DNA from: Pyxidicoccus trucidator
GTDB taxonomy: Bacteria; Myxococcota; Myxococcia; Myxococcales; Myxococcaceae
Reading direction: 5' to 3'
Assembly: GCF_010894435.1 (NCBI RefSeq)
Contig: NZ_JAAIXZ010000010.1
Location: 144,253-208,252 of the forward strand
DNA: 64,000 bases
Shown here: one piece after another, positions 43,928-51,362 of the stretch
How positions within the stretch are numbered: the stretch's first letter is position 1
How the letters are laid out: every line of letters starts with the position of its first letter
Notes under the pieces: generated by a model
What the model was told of the DNA's origin: nothing
Databases searched by the model: none
The model's input: only the letters and a program-made list of their open reading frames with translations
Made by a program: the position numbers and the translations under genes

Positions 43928-45012
43928 GGGGCGCTCTCGGAGGAAGGAGGGGGAAGGGTAGCTGGAAATCCGCTGGCGGTCGTGAGCGACGAGGACAGCT
44001 CCCGCTCCAGGTCCGCGGCGCGGCGGAAGCCGGCCTCGCCGAAGGGACTCCACTCGGACAGCAGGAGCTGGGCGGCCTCGTAGCCGTCGTCGAAGAAGCG
44101 CACGGCGCGGTGCTCCGCGTCCCAGCGCGTGAGTCTGCCGAGGACTCGGAAGAAGGCCCCCGACGCGCGGGCGGCCGTGGCCCGCACGCCCAGGGAGGTG
44201 GTCAGGGACAGGCCCTCCACCCAGCGCGACGCGGGCTGCTCCAGCAGGGGACGCCCGGCCTCCAGCAGGAAGCCGGCGAGGTCCCTGCGTCCAGCGGAGT
44301 CCACGGCGTCGAGGAAGGAGGACAGCACGGCTTCCTGCGTGGCGCCCAGGTTCACCAGGTCCGAGGGGTCGAAGAGGAAGCGCTTGGACTCCTCCACGCG
44401 ACGCCAGCGGTGCGCGAGGTCGGCTTGCAGGGCCTCCAGCAGCCAGGCCCCGTTCGCGAGCAGCGGAGCGAAGGCCTCGGCGGTGAGCTTCGGGGGCGTT
44501 GTCCCGAGCAGCTCCGGGTAGCCGAGCCAGCAGAGGACGGAGCGCCGGAAGAGGGCCTGGGCGCCCACGGACTTCGCGCACGGCGTGCCGGCGACGAGGC
44601 GGCAGCAGAGGTAGAGGAACAGCTCGTCGGCGACGGTGGGCGTCCCCTCGACGTCGAGCGACTTGCACCCGTGCTTCACCAGCGGCTGCTCCAGGAGCCA
44701 CCGCAGGGCGTGGAAGCTCAGCGGGGAGAAGTGGAGCGCGGGCGGCGGGTGCCGCTCCCAGAGCCGGCTGGAGCGCTCCTGCGCGCCGTCGAGGTGGCGC
44801 CGCTTCCGCCAGCCACCGCAGCGGGCGAGGGCCAGGACGGCGCCCTTGGAGAGGGTGTCGCGCAGGGCGTGCATCGCGCCGGGGCTGAGGCGCTCGGGGA
44901 CGGTGAGGTGGCGGTCTCGGAGGAGGTCCTCGACGGGGGCGTACTGCCCCAGGCCCATGATGGCGCGGGCGAGCGTGAGCAGCTCGTGCTCGGTCGTGGA
45001 GACGCGAATCAT
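43924..45012 (-). CDS. Unknown helical protein of the FtsH-MoxR-vWA operon
   Basis: 362 residues from the ATG at 45012, which overlaps the stop of the radical SAM gene (ATGA). It is alpha-helical throughout, with blocks such as HFSPLSFHALRWLLEQPLVKHG and LFLYLCCRLVAG and a Ser/Pro tail. No motif or signal peptide is recognisable, but it is always between the radical SAM and coiled-coil genes in this arrangement and is coupled to both. It is probably another core component of the ternary system. Confidence 0.65.
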   Translation of the reverse strand: MIRVSTTEHELLTLARAIMGLGQYAPVEDLLRDRHLTVPERLSPGAMHALRDTLSKGAVLALARCGGWRKRRHLDGAQERSSRLWERHPPPALHFSPLSFHALRWLLEQPLVKHGCKSLDVEGTPTVADELFLYLCCRLVAGTPCAKSVGAQALFRRSVLCWLGYPELLGTTPPKLTAEAFAPLLANGAWLLEALQADLAHRWRRVEESKRFLFDPSDLVNLGATQEAVLSSFLDAVDSAGRRDLAGFLLEAGRPLLEQPASRWVEGLSLTTSLGVRATAARASGAFFRVLGRLTRWDAEHRAVRFFDDGYEAAQLLLSEWSPFGEAGFRRAADLERELSSSLTTASGFPATLPPPSSESAP

Positions 45013-45626
45013 GGGCGGAGCCGGTTGGCGAGCTCGGGCCAGCCGTTGATGATGAGCTTCCCCTCGACGAGGTGCATCTCCGCCGTGTTGGGCGAAGTGA
45101 ATCGCGGCTCGTCCGGCGAGTAGCGCCCGGTGAGGAAGTGCATGACCTGGTTGAGCGAGCCAATCCACCGGCGGCGCGACTCCGGCTGGTCCCTCTCGTA
45201 GCGGCCGTCCACCAGCAGGTCCAGCGTGGCGAGCAGCCGCTCCACCTCGGGTCGGGCCTGGGCCTTCAGTTCCGCGAGCGTGTAGCCACTGAAGACCATG
45301 ACGCTCAGGCCCGCCGCGCGGACGCGCTCGCACAGGTCGGCGAGGGACGCGGCCTGGGAGAAGGGCTCGCCGCCGAGGATGGAGACGCCTTCGATGCCGG
45401 GGGTGGCCAGGACGTGGGCCGCGAGGGACTCCACGGACATGACGGTGCCGCGCTCGAAGGCGAACATCTCCGGGTTGCAGCAGCCCGGGCAGCGCAGGGC
45501 ACAGCCCTGGACCCACAGCGAGAAGCGCACTCCCGGCCCTTCCGCCTCAGTGCGCGGGACGACCTGCGCCACCCGGAGCACCGGGCCGCTGTCGGGAGGA
45601 GGGGAGGTGGCTTCGGCCGTGGGCAT
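45009..45626 (-). CDS. NrdG-like radical SAM protein, first gene of the operon
   Basis: 205 residues. Cluster motif CALRCPGC in SLWVQGCALRCPGCCNPE; ILGGEPFSQ binds SAM. This is the short radical SAM fold of glycyl-radical activases such as NrdG and PflA. No ribonucleotide reductase or other glycyl-radical enzyme is encoded nearby, so its target is presumably a component of this system. It is the first gene of the eleven-gene minus-strand run and its stop overlaps the next start. FtsH ternary systems have been reported to include a radical SAM gene, which supports a shared function. Confidence 0.85.
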   Translation of the reverse strand: MPTAEATSPPPDSGPVLRVAQVVPRTEAEGPGVRFSLWVQGCALRCPGCCNPEMFAFERGTVMSVESLAAHVLATPGIEGVSILGGEPFSQAASLADLCERVRAAGLSVMVFSGYTLAELKAQARPEVERLLATLDLLVDGRYERDQPESRRRWIGSLNQVMHFLTGRYSPDEPRFTSPNTAEMHLVEGKLIINGWPELANRLRP

Positions 45627-45746
45627 GGGCGTCGCCGCAGCATGCCAGGAGCGATGCGGTCCGGGGAGGGCGGTGTGCCTTCTGGAGCCCGGGAAACGCC
45701 GGATGGCGGGGAGGGACGCCGCGCCCGGGTGGGAGGACGCCTGCCT

Positions 45747-45765
45747 GGCTGGTGGAGTACCAGCC
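45747..45765 (-). terminator. Hairpin after the PilZ gene, upstream of the long operon
   Basis: A perfect palindrome GGCTGGT-GGAGT-ACCAGCC, 7-base arms with a 5-base loop. It lies about 40 bases past the PilZ stop and 121 bases upstream of the radical SAM start, so it could be a PilZ terminator or an operator for the operon. No U-tract follows it, which leaves both readings open. Confidence 0.4.
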
Positions 45766-45803
45766 TCCGGTGTCCTCGTCGGGGCTACTCCGCGCGCAGG
45801 GCC

Positions 45804-46157
45804 TCAGGAGTCCAGCGCGTCGGGAACGAGCAGCGGCTGAAGCCGCGTCAGCATGGTGGGCGGTCCGTCCAGGAAGGCCAGCCCCACTTCGTAGCGGGCG
45901 ACGGCTCCGGGGGGAAGCTTCGTCACCCACACCACGTGCGCGGTGCACTCCAGCGAGTTGCCATCCGACAGGAAGAGCTCCAGCTCCAGCTGGCTGTCCT
46001 GGGCATGGAATTCGTCGGAGTAGATGCGGGCACCGCCCCGGCTGATGTCCTGCACCTGCTGCTTCGCACCAAACCGCAGCCGCGCCGGCCGCGAATACAG
46101 CGGAGCCTGGAGGCGCGGATACGAACGACGATCAACCTGCGCATGTGAGGTGGGCAT
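45804..46157 (-). CDS. PilZ domain protein
   Basis: 117 residues. RRSYPRLQAPLYSR supplies the RxxxR and DISRGGARIYSD the D/NxSxxG of the cyclic-di-GMP-binding PilZ fold, with strands EYEVGLAF-type (YEVGLAFLDG) closing the barrel. Both motifs are intact, so c-di-GMP binding is expected. The protein has no further domain and must act by contacting another protein, perhaps in motility or export. It sits alone on the minus strand upstream of the ternary-system operon. Confidence 0.85.
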   Translation of the reverse strand: MPTSHAQVDRRSYPRLQAPLYSRPARLRFGAKQQVQDISRGGARIYSDEFHAQDSQLELELFLSDGNSLECTAHVVWVTKLPPGAVARYEVGLAFLDGPPTMLTRLQPLLVPDALDS

Positions 46158-46348
46158 GGACGGAAATGATGGCCGGATGTCTTCCGTGCCGACTCATTTC
46201 TGAGAACCCGATAGTCAGATTCGGAACGCGGGTGAGACCTGTGATGACCGCCCGACATTGCTCCTGCCCCGTCAGGTAGCTTGTGCGTCGGGACCCAGGT
46301 TGACGCTCCGCTGGCGACGCGCCGACGTTCGATGACGGCGCGAGCCCT

Positions 46349-47053
46349 TCACCGCGACGTACGGTCCGCGTCGCGCGGGGGAGGTCCTTCCGACGGTGAG
46401 AGGGCCGGGTGTCCCCGCGTGGCCCTGTCGTGGCCGCCCGGGATTCGCGACGTGCCCATGCATCGGTCCACCCAGGAGTTGGTGATGCCGAAGTTCTTGT
46501 CGGGACAGACGAAGTGGTGCGCCAGGTGGTACGCACGCAGGCGCCGGCCCAGCGCGGTGCGCGGCCTGCGGGCGTGCGAGAAGTAGTGCGTGTAGTCGTA
46601 GGCGAGGTACGCCGAAACGATTCCGCAGAAGCACGGCACGGTGAGCCAGGGCGCATGGAATGCCCAGAGCACGGCGCTGACAACCACCGCTATCGGTATG
46701 CTCGCACCCAGCGGCATCACCAGCCGCTCCGTGTCGTCCGGATGCCGGTGGTGGTAGCCGTGCAGAATCTCGTGAAACCGCCGGCTCCGCCGCCCCCGCC
46801 CTTCCCAGTGGAAGATGAACCGGTGCAGCCCATACTCCATGCCCATCCACACGAAGACACCGAGGATGAAGCCACCGAGCAGCGCGAGCCAGGTCGTCAC
46901 CTTCGCATGGATTGACCAGCCGCCGAGCCCGAGCACCACCGGCCCCCAGAAGAGAAGCGGCGTGCGGGGGTGCACTTTCGAGCAGGACTCGAGGAAGTCG
47001 TTCTCGAAAAGGCGGGCGCGCGTGTGCCTGACAGGGGCGAGTTTCATCCCCAT
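46349..47053 (-). CDS. Fatty-acid 2-hydroxylase-like membrane enzyme
   Basis: 234 residues with two hydrophobic segments (LFWGPVVLGLGGW, LALLGGFILGVFVWMG) and a further pair later. The His clusters HRFIFHW, HGYHHRHPDD, YDYTHYFSHAR and AYHLAHHF match the fatty-acid hydroxylase (FA2H/Scs7) superfamily that binds two irons. The expected reaction is 2-hydroxylation of fatty acids, as in hydroxylated ceramides. With the sphingosine-phosphate-lyase-like gene at 11723 it points to sphingolipid metabolism, though the genes are 33 kb apart. Starts at 47053 and 47047 are both possible. The last 30 residues look like a poorly conserved tail. Confidence 0.82.
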   Translation of the reverse strand: MGMKLAPVRHTRARLFENDFLESCSKVHPRTPLLFWGPVVLGLGGWSIHAKVTTWLALLGGFILGVFVWMGMEYGLHRFIFHWEGRGRRSRRFHEILHGYHHRHPDDTERLVMPLGASIPIAVVVSAVLWAFHAPWLTVPCFCGIVSAYLAYDYTHYFSHARRPRTALGRRLRAYHLAHHFVCPDKNFGITNSWVDRCMGTSRIPGGHDRATRGHPALSPSEGPPPRDADRTSR

Positions 47054-47093
47054 GTAGGTACTGAGCGGGCACGCTGGGGCCTACTGTCCGCGA

Positions 47094-47116
47094 GGGCCCC
47101 TCGATGTACGGGGCCC
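47094..47116. promoter_or_regulatory. Inverted repeat in a divergent promoter region
   Basis: Perfect arms GGGCCCC and GGGGCCC around a 9-base loop, in the 157-base divergent gap between the hydroxylase (start 47053, minus) and the GFA-like gene (start 47211, plus). A shared operator is a reasonable reading; a chance GC palindrome is the alternative. Confidence 0.35.
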
Positions 47117-47210
47117 GATACGAGGATTGAGGGTTCGAGGCGTCGACGTACGCGTTGTCCTCGGCCAGCTTTCCGCCCTCGAAGCGGGAAATGGAGGAGA
47201 ATGCGATGTC

Positions 47211-47750
47211 ATGACACGGACCACTCAACTCGGCTGCGTTTGCGGGCAGGTCAATCTCGAGGTGGAGGGAGCGCCGATTGTCAGCGCCGAGTGCTATTGC
47301 AATAGCTGCCGTGCGGCCGGCGCCAGGATACAGACTCTTCCCGCGGCCCCGCCGTTTCTGGACACAAACGGCGGGACGCGCTTCGTTCTCTACCGCAAGG
47401 ACCGCGTCCGCTTCCTCGAGGGCACCGACGACCTCAAGGAGCTCCGCCTCACGCCCGAGGCGAAGACCCGCCGGGTCGTCGCCACCTGTTGCAACACGCC
47501 GGTCTTCCTTGAGTTCAGCAACGGCCACTGGCTCAGTCTCTATGGCTGCCTTTGGTCGGTGGGAACGCTGCCCCCGCTCGAACTGCGGACGATGACAAGT
47601 GACCTTCCGGCCGGCTCGGTGCTTCCCGATGACGTCCCGAACGGCAAGCGGCAGTCGGTCTCATTCTTCGTCAAGCTCCTCGGCGCGTGGATTGCGATGG
47701 GGTTCCGAAGTCCGAAGCTCGCCTTCGTCAAGGGGGAGCTCCGTGTCTGA
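47211..47750 (+). CDS. GFA-like small protein (DUF6151 family)
   Basis: 179 residues from the ATG at 47211. The N-terminal GCVCGQVNLEVEG and AECYCNSCRAAG have the Cys pattern of glutathione-dependent formaldehyde-activating-type zinc folds, and a later CCNTPVFLEFSNG adds Cys residues. I recall the group as DUF6151. Zinc binding is likely; the substrate is unknown. A second partially hydrophobic region (VKLLGAWIAMGF) follows. Translated 55 bases before a methyltransferase gene, the two may be co-transcribed. Confidence 0.72.
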   Translation: MTRTTQLGCVCGQVNLEVEGAPIVSAECYCNSCRAAGARIQTLPAAPPFLDTNGGTRFVLYRKDRVRFLEGTDDLKELRLTPEAKTRRVVATCCNTPVFLEFSNGHWLSLYGCLWSVGTLPPLELRTMTSDLPAGSVLPDDVPNGKRQSVSFFVKLLGAWIAMGFRSPKLAFVKGELRV

Positions 47751-47805
47751 CACCGATGGCGAGCTCGGACGAGGGTCGGACAAACCGGCGCGGCTGAGGT
47801 GACCC

Positions 47806-48732
47806 ATGCCGAGCGAACGACCCAGCCGCACCGCGACGAAGATTGCTGGCTTCATGCTGCTGCTGGACTCCGTGCCCCGGCTCGCGCCCGTGCTGCCCTC
47901 GGGCGCGGCGGCAGCGGCGGAGGCCATCCTGCGCGCGTCCGGTGCGGTCCGGCGATTGGACGTCGAGCTGCTGCGCACGCGCCTGACGGTGCGGTTCTAT
48001 GAAGTCACCGAAAGCCTTCTCGGGCGGGGGCAACTCCTATGGTTCGGGGTGCGCAAGCGCTGGATGAGTGAGGTCGTCGAGCAGGCCATCGCCGAGGGAG
48101 CGCGACAGGTGCTCGTGGTCGGCGCCGGGTTCGACCCCCTGGCCGTGAGCGTGGCCCGTCGTCATCCGGACGTGACGTGTGTCGAGGTGGATGCCCCGGC
48201 TACGGCAGAGCCCAAGCGCGCCGGCATCCAGGGTGGGGGGCTCGCGCGTCCGAACCATGTCGTCCTCGCGGCGGACCTCGCGACAACGTCGCTGGAGGCG
48301 GTCCTGGGGGCGGCGGATTGGCGCGCAGACGTCCGGAGCGTCGTCGTGGCCGAGGGGCTCCTCATGTACCTGGCGCCCGCGCAGGTCTCCGCGTTCTTCG
48401 CCCAGGTGCGCGCCTGCACCTGCCCTGGAAGTCGGCTGGCCTTCAGCTCCATGGATTCGGATGAGGAAGGCCAGCCACGGCTGCTCGTTGCCGGGCGCCT
48501 GCTCGGGCGGGCCATCAGGTCCGCGCTCCGGCTCGCAGGCGAACCCCTTCGGTGGGGAATCGCTCCCTCCGCGGTCCCTGCGTTTCTCACCGCGGCCGGG
48601 TACCGCGTCCTGGACCAGCCAACCCCGCGGAGGCTCCGTGAGCGCTTTCTCACGCCCCACGGGCTCGACGAGGAGCCGCTCGCGCCGTACGAGCATCTCG
48701 TGCTCGCCGAGGTCCCTGACAGCGCCGGCTGA
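47806..48732 (+). CDS. LCM-type class I methyltransferase
   Basis: 308 residues with GAGGTGA before the ATG. VLVVGAGFDPLAV is the SAM-binding glycine loop, CVEVDAP its acidic end, and VVVAEGLLMYLAPAQV the post-motif. The fold resembles the leucine carboxyl methyltransferase/PPM family, which O-methylates small molecules or polyketide intermediates. The N-terminal about 100 residues are helical. No signal peptide. The substrate cannot be read; in myxobacteria such enzymes often tailor secondary metabolites, but no biosynthetic cluster is adjacent. Confidence 0.82.
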   Translation: MPSERPSRTATKIAGFMLLLDSVPRLAPVLPSGAAAAAEAILRASGAVRRLDVELLRTRLTVRFYEVTESLLGRGQLLWFGVRKRWMSEVVEQAIAEGARQVLVVGAGFDPLAVSVARRHPDVTCVEVDAPATAEPKRAGIQGGGLARPNHVVLAADLATTSLEAVLGAADWRADVRSVVVAEGLLMYLAPAQVSAFFAQVRACTCPGSRLAFSSMDSDEEGQPRLLVAGRLLGRAIRSALRLAGEPLRWGIAPSAVPAFLTAAGYRVLDQPTPRRLRERFLTPHGLDEEPLAPYEHLVLAEVPDSAG

Positions 48733-48862
48733 GCGTCTGAAGCAAGGCCTCGATGGTTTCAGTCTCGGTCACACCGGGAGGATTCTGTCCCCGCCCCGGG
48801 CTCCATCCGGGCATAAGCTGGATTCCCATCTAAACGCCACTCTCCTGGGTTTGGGGTACAGC

Positions 48863-51223
48863 ATGAGAATCCCGTTGGCATGTGCGGTCTTGTTGGTTGC
48901 AGCGCCGGTGCTCGCGCAGTTGGACGTGCAGCGAAACCTCGAGCGCATCGTCGCGGAGCGGTCCGCGTTCCCTTCCGGCACGCGGGTGCTGAGCGTGCAG
49001 GTGCGGGACGCGCGTGTCGTGGTGGAGCTCAGCTCCGACGCCGTCGCGCGGGGGCTCGGTGACGAGCAGGCTGACGAGATGACGCGTGAGCTGCTCGCGG
49101 GCCTGGACTTCTTCAGCGAGCTTCGCGAGCTCGAAATCCTCGTCGACGGCCAGCCGCTCTGGAAGTACCTGCCGGCGTCCTCGGCGCCCCCGGCCGCCGA
49201 CGCGCGCAGCCTCGCCCCCGCTCAGACGCCCGTGGACGCACTCTCGCTGGAGCTCCAGGGCAGGAAGATTGCCCTGCACCCCAGCCACGGGAGCTACTGG
49301 GACGCCACCAACCGGCGCTGGGTCCGTGCGCAGCGCACGTTCACCGGCCCCAACCCCGCGACGCGGCTTCCCTCTGACTGGACGGGCAGCCGCTACACCC
49401 CCAGCGACGAGTACTTCTGGAACCGTGGCCTCCAGTGGGGCTCCATCTACGAGGACGACATCACCATCCACGTGATGCGCTTCATGAAGGAATACCTGGA
49501 GTCCTCCGGCGCGCAGGTGTTCGTCACGCGCGAGCTCTCCGACGACGCGGGCCTCTATGACTACAGCCGCTTCGGCTATCCGAACGCGGCCTTCCCCCTG
49601 CCGAAGATGCAGGTCGCCGCGAAGTACCACCTCGAGGAGCACGGGGTCCCGCGCTGGGTCTGGGATGAGCCGAGCCTGCTCGACCAACGCGACAAGGACA
49701 TCCGGGCCCGGCCGTACTACGCGAACCACGTCGGGGCGGACCTCTCCATCAGCCTCCACACCAACGCCTTCGGGGAGGGCCAGGCCCGGGGCACGGAGAC
49801 CTACTGGTACACGGCGAAGTATCCGCACCTGGAGGCGAGCGCGAAGCGCTTCGCCGCCGCGCTGAACGAGGGCGCGGTGAAGTCCATTCGCGAGTACTTC
49901 GACGACGGCTACGGCCGCCAGGCCTATGTGAATCCCTACCCGGCGGGTGGCGTCCCCGAGTGGCCCTACTACGCGCCCTATCCGGCCCCCTTCGATTACG
50001 GCGGCTATTCCCGGTGGAACGACCGTGGGGTGAAGACCTCCAACTTCGGTGAGATTCGCGAGGCGCAGATGCCGGCGGCGCTCATCGAGCTGGCCTTCCA
50101 CGACAGCTGGAAGTGGTATCCGGACAACCTCTTCCTCCAGGACCCCATCTTCCAGGCGACGTCGGCCTGGGGCCTGTACGAGGGCGTCTGCCGCTACTTC
50201 GACATCCTCCCCAGGCCGCGCCTCGCCTCGAAGCTCGTGGCAGGCACGGTGCCGGCCCTGGTCGGCCCCGGCCAGGCGCTCAGCGCGTCGGTGACGTTCC
50301 AGAACGAGGGCATGACGTGGAACTGGGGCCGCCGCTGGATGAACGGCGCGTACGCGGCCTACACCGTGTGGCAGCTGCGCGTCCTGGAGGGACAGCCGGA
50401 GTTCTCCGCGCCCGAGCGCATCTCCATCGACGAGACGGACATCCTGCACCCGGGGGACACCCGGACGTTCGACGTTCCGCTCGTGGCACCCGCGGTGAGC
50501 GGCCTGTACCCGCTCCGGTTGACGATGACCAAGGCGGACGCGCGCGGTGGGGACTTCGGAGAGGAATTCGCGGCGCTGGTGCGAGTGGATGCGGACCCTC
50601 CGGCAATCTCTGTCTCCTCGCCTCGGCTGGAGACCCATCCCTACGGCACGCAGCGCATCGAGTTCAGCGCCGAGGACGCGTGGAGCGGCGTCGCGGAGCT
50701 GACGGCCACGCTCGACGGTGCGCCGGTCACCTCCGGTGAGGAGGTCGTCGGGCTGATGCCGGGGGAGCACACCCTGGTCGTCTCCGCCAGGGATGGGCTG
50801 GGCAACGCCACCACCGTCACGCGCACCTTCACGGTGGTGAACACCTCCGGGCTGGTGACGGGTGGTGGCTGGGCGAGGCTCGCGCGGAAGAAGGCCACCT
50901 TCGGCGTGGCGGCGCTGATGGCGCCGGGCACCTTCCAGCCGGTGGGTCACTTCACCTTCCATGACCACGACCTCCAGCTGTCGCTGCACAGCGCACAGCT
51001 GCAGGCCTTCGGCCTGTCGGAGGGCACGGCCACGCTCTTCGGCACGTGCACCGTGAACCACAAGCCCGGGCACTGGTTCCGGCTCGAGCTGACGGAGGGC
51101 CGTGGAGGGAAGGGCGGGTCCATCCGGCTCGTGCTCGACACCGGCTACCGCCTCGACGCGCCGTTGGAGGGCGGCAACATCACCCTGCTGTCGATGGAGG
51201 AGTCATACCCGGGGAGCAGGTAG
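48863..51223 (+). CDS. Secreted GerMN-amidase_3 protein with C-terminal beta domains
   Basis: 786 residues from the ATG at 48863; the signal peptide IPLACAVLLVAAPVLAQ sets the start. Residues about 25-100 look like a GerMN domain (VLSVQVRDARVVVEL). Residues about 130-430 are an N-acetylmuramoyl-L-alanine amidase: zinc site in LHPSHGSYWD, SISLHTNAF and PAALIELAFHD. Next come Ig-like/CARDB-type segments (SASVTFQNEGMTWNWG and SGVAELTATLDGAP), and finally a terminal GGGWARLARKKATFG/HFTFHDHDLQLSLHS domain resembling the post-COAP-1 fold. It should cut peptidoglycan stems in the envelope, possibly during predation or sporulation; that role is inference. Confidence 0.8.
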   Translation: MRIPLACAVLLVAAPVLAQLDVQRNLERIVAERSAFPSGTRVLSVQVRDARVVVELSSDAVARGLGDEQADEMTRELLAGLDFFSELRELEILVDGQPLWKYLPASSAPPAADARSLAPAQTPVDALSLELQGRKIALHPSHGSYWDATNRRWVRAQRTFTGPNPATRLPSDWTGSRYTPSDEYFWNRGLQWGSIYEDDITIHVMRFMKEYLESSGAQVFVTRELSDDAGLYDYSRFGYPNAAFPLPKMQVAAKYHLEEHGVPRWVWDEPSLLDQRDKDIRARPYYANHVGADLSISLHTNAFGEGQARGTETYWYTAKYPHLEASAKRFAAALNEGAVKSIREYFDDGYGRQAYVNPYPAGGVPEWPYYAPYPAPFDYGGYSRWNDRGVKTSNFGEIREAQMPAALIELAFHDSWKWYPDNLFLQDPIFQATSAWGLYEGVCRYFDILPRPRLASKLVAGTVPALVGPGQALSASVTFQNEGMTWNWGRRWMNGAYAAYTVWQLRVLEGQPEFSAPERISIDETDILHPGDTRTFDVPLVAPAVSGLYPLRLTMTKADARGGDFGEEFAALVRVDADPPAISVSSPRLETHPYGTQRIEFSAEDAWSGVAELTATLDGAPVTSGEEVVGLMPGEHTLVVSARDGLGNATTVTRTFTVVNTSGLVTGGGWARLARKKATFGVAALMAPGTFQPVGHFTFHDHDLQLSLHSAQLQAFGLSEGTATLFGTCTVNHKPGHWFRLELTEGRGGKGGSIRLVLDTGYRLDAPLEGGNITLLSMEESYPGSR

Positions 51224-51309
51224 GAGCGCGCACCCCGCGAAATGGATGAGAGGCTTTGACCATGAGCGCCGCCCCCCCTCCTTGCGGCGGGTGGGGCGGG
51301 GCCGTCTCA

Positions 51310-51340
51310 GCCCCAGCCCTCTATGCTCGCTGGCTGGGGC
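51310..51340. terminator. Terminator-like hairpin between convergent genes
   Basis: GCCCCAGCC (51310-51318) and GGCTGGGGC (51332-51340) form a perfect 9-base stem with a 13-base loop, lying between the convergent amidase (ends 51223) and the beta-propeller lipoprotein (ends 51363). No U-tract follows, so it may be a bidirectional, factor-assisted terminator. Confidence 0.45.
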
Positions 51341-51362
51341 AGGGGAGGGGCATCCAACCTGG

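Noticed and set aside
37707-45626. Classic restriction, CBASS or toxin-antitoxin defence system
   Set aside because: No nuclease, cyclase, methyltransferase or effector of those systems is present in the operon; the FtsH-MoxR-vWA description fits better.
48830-51073. Minus-strand frame of 747 codons opposite the amidase
   Set aside because: High-GC coding strands leave the complementary frame open; the protein would be His/Arg/Val-rich with no recognisable domain.
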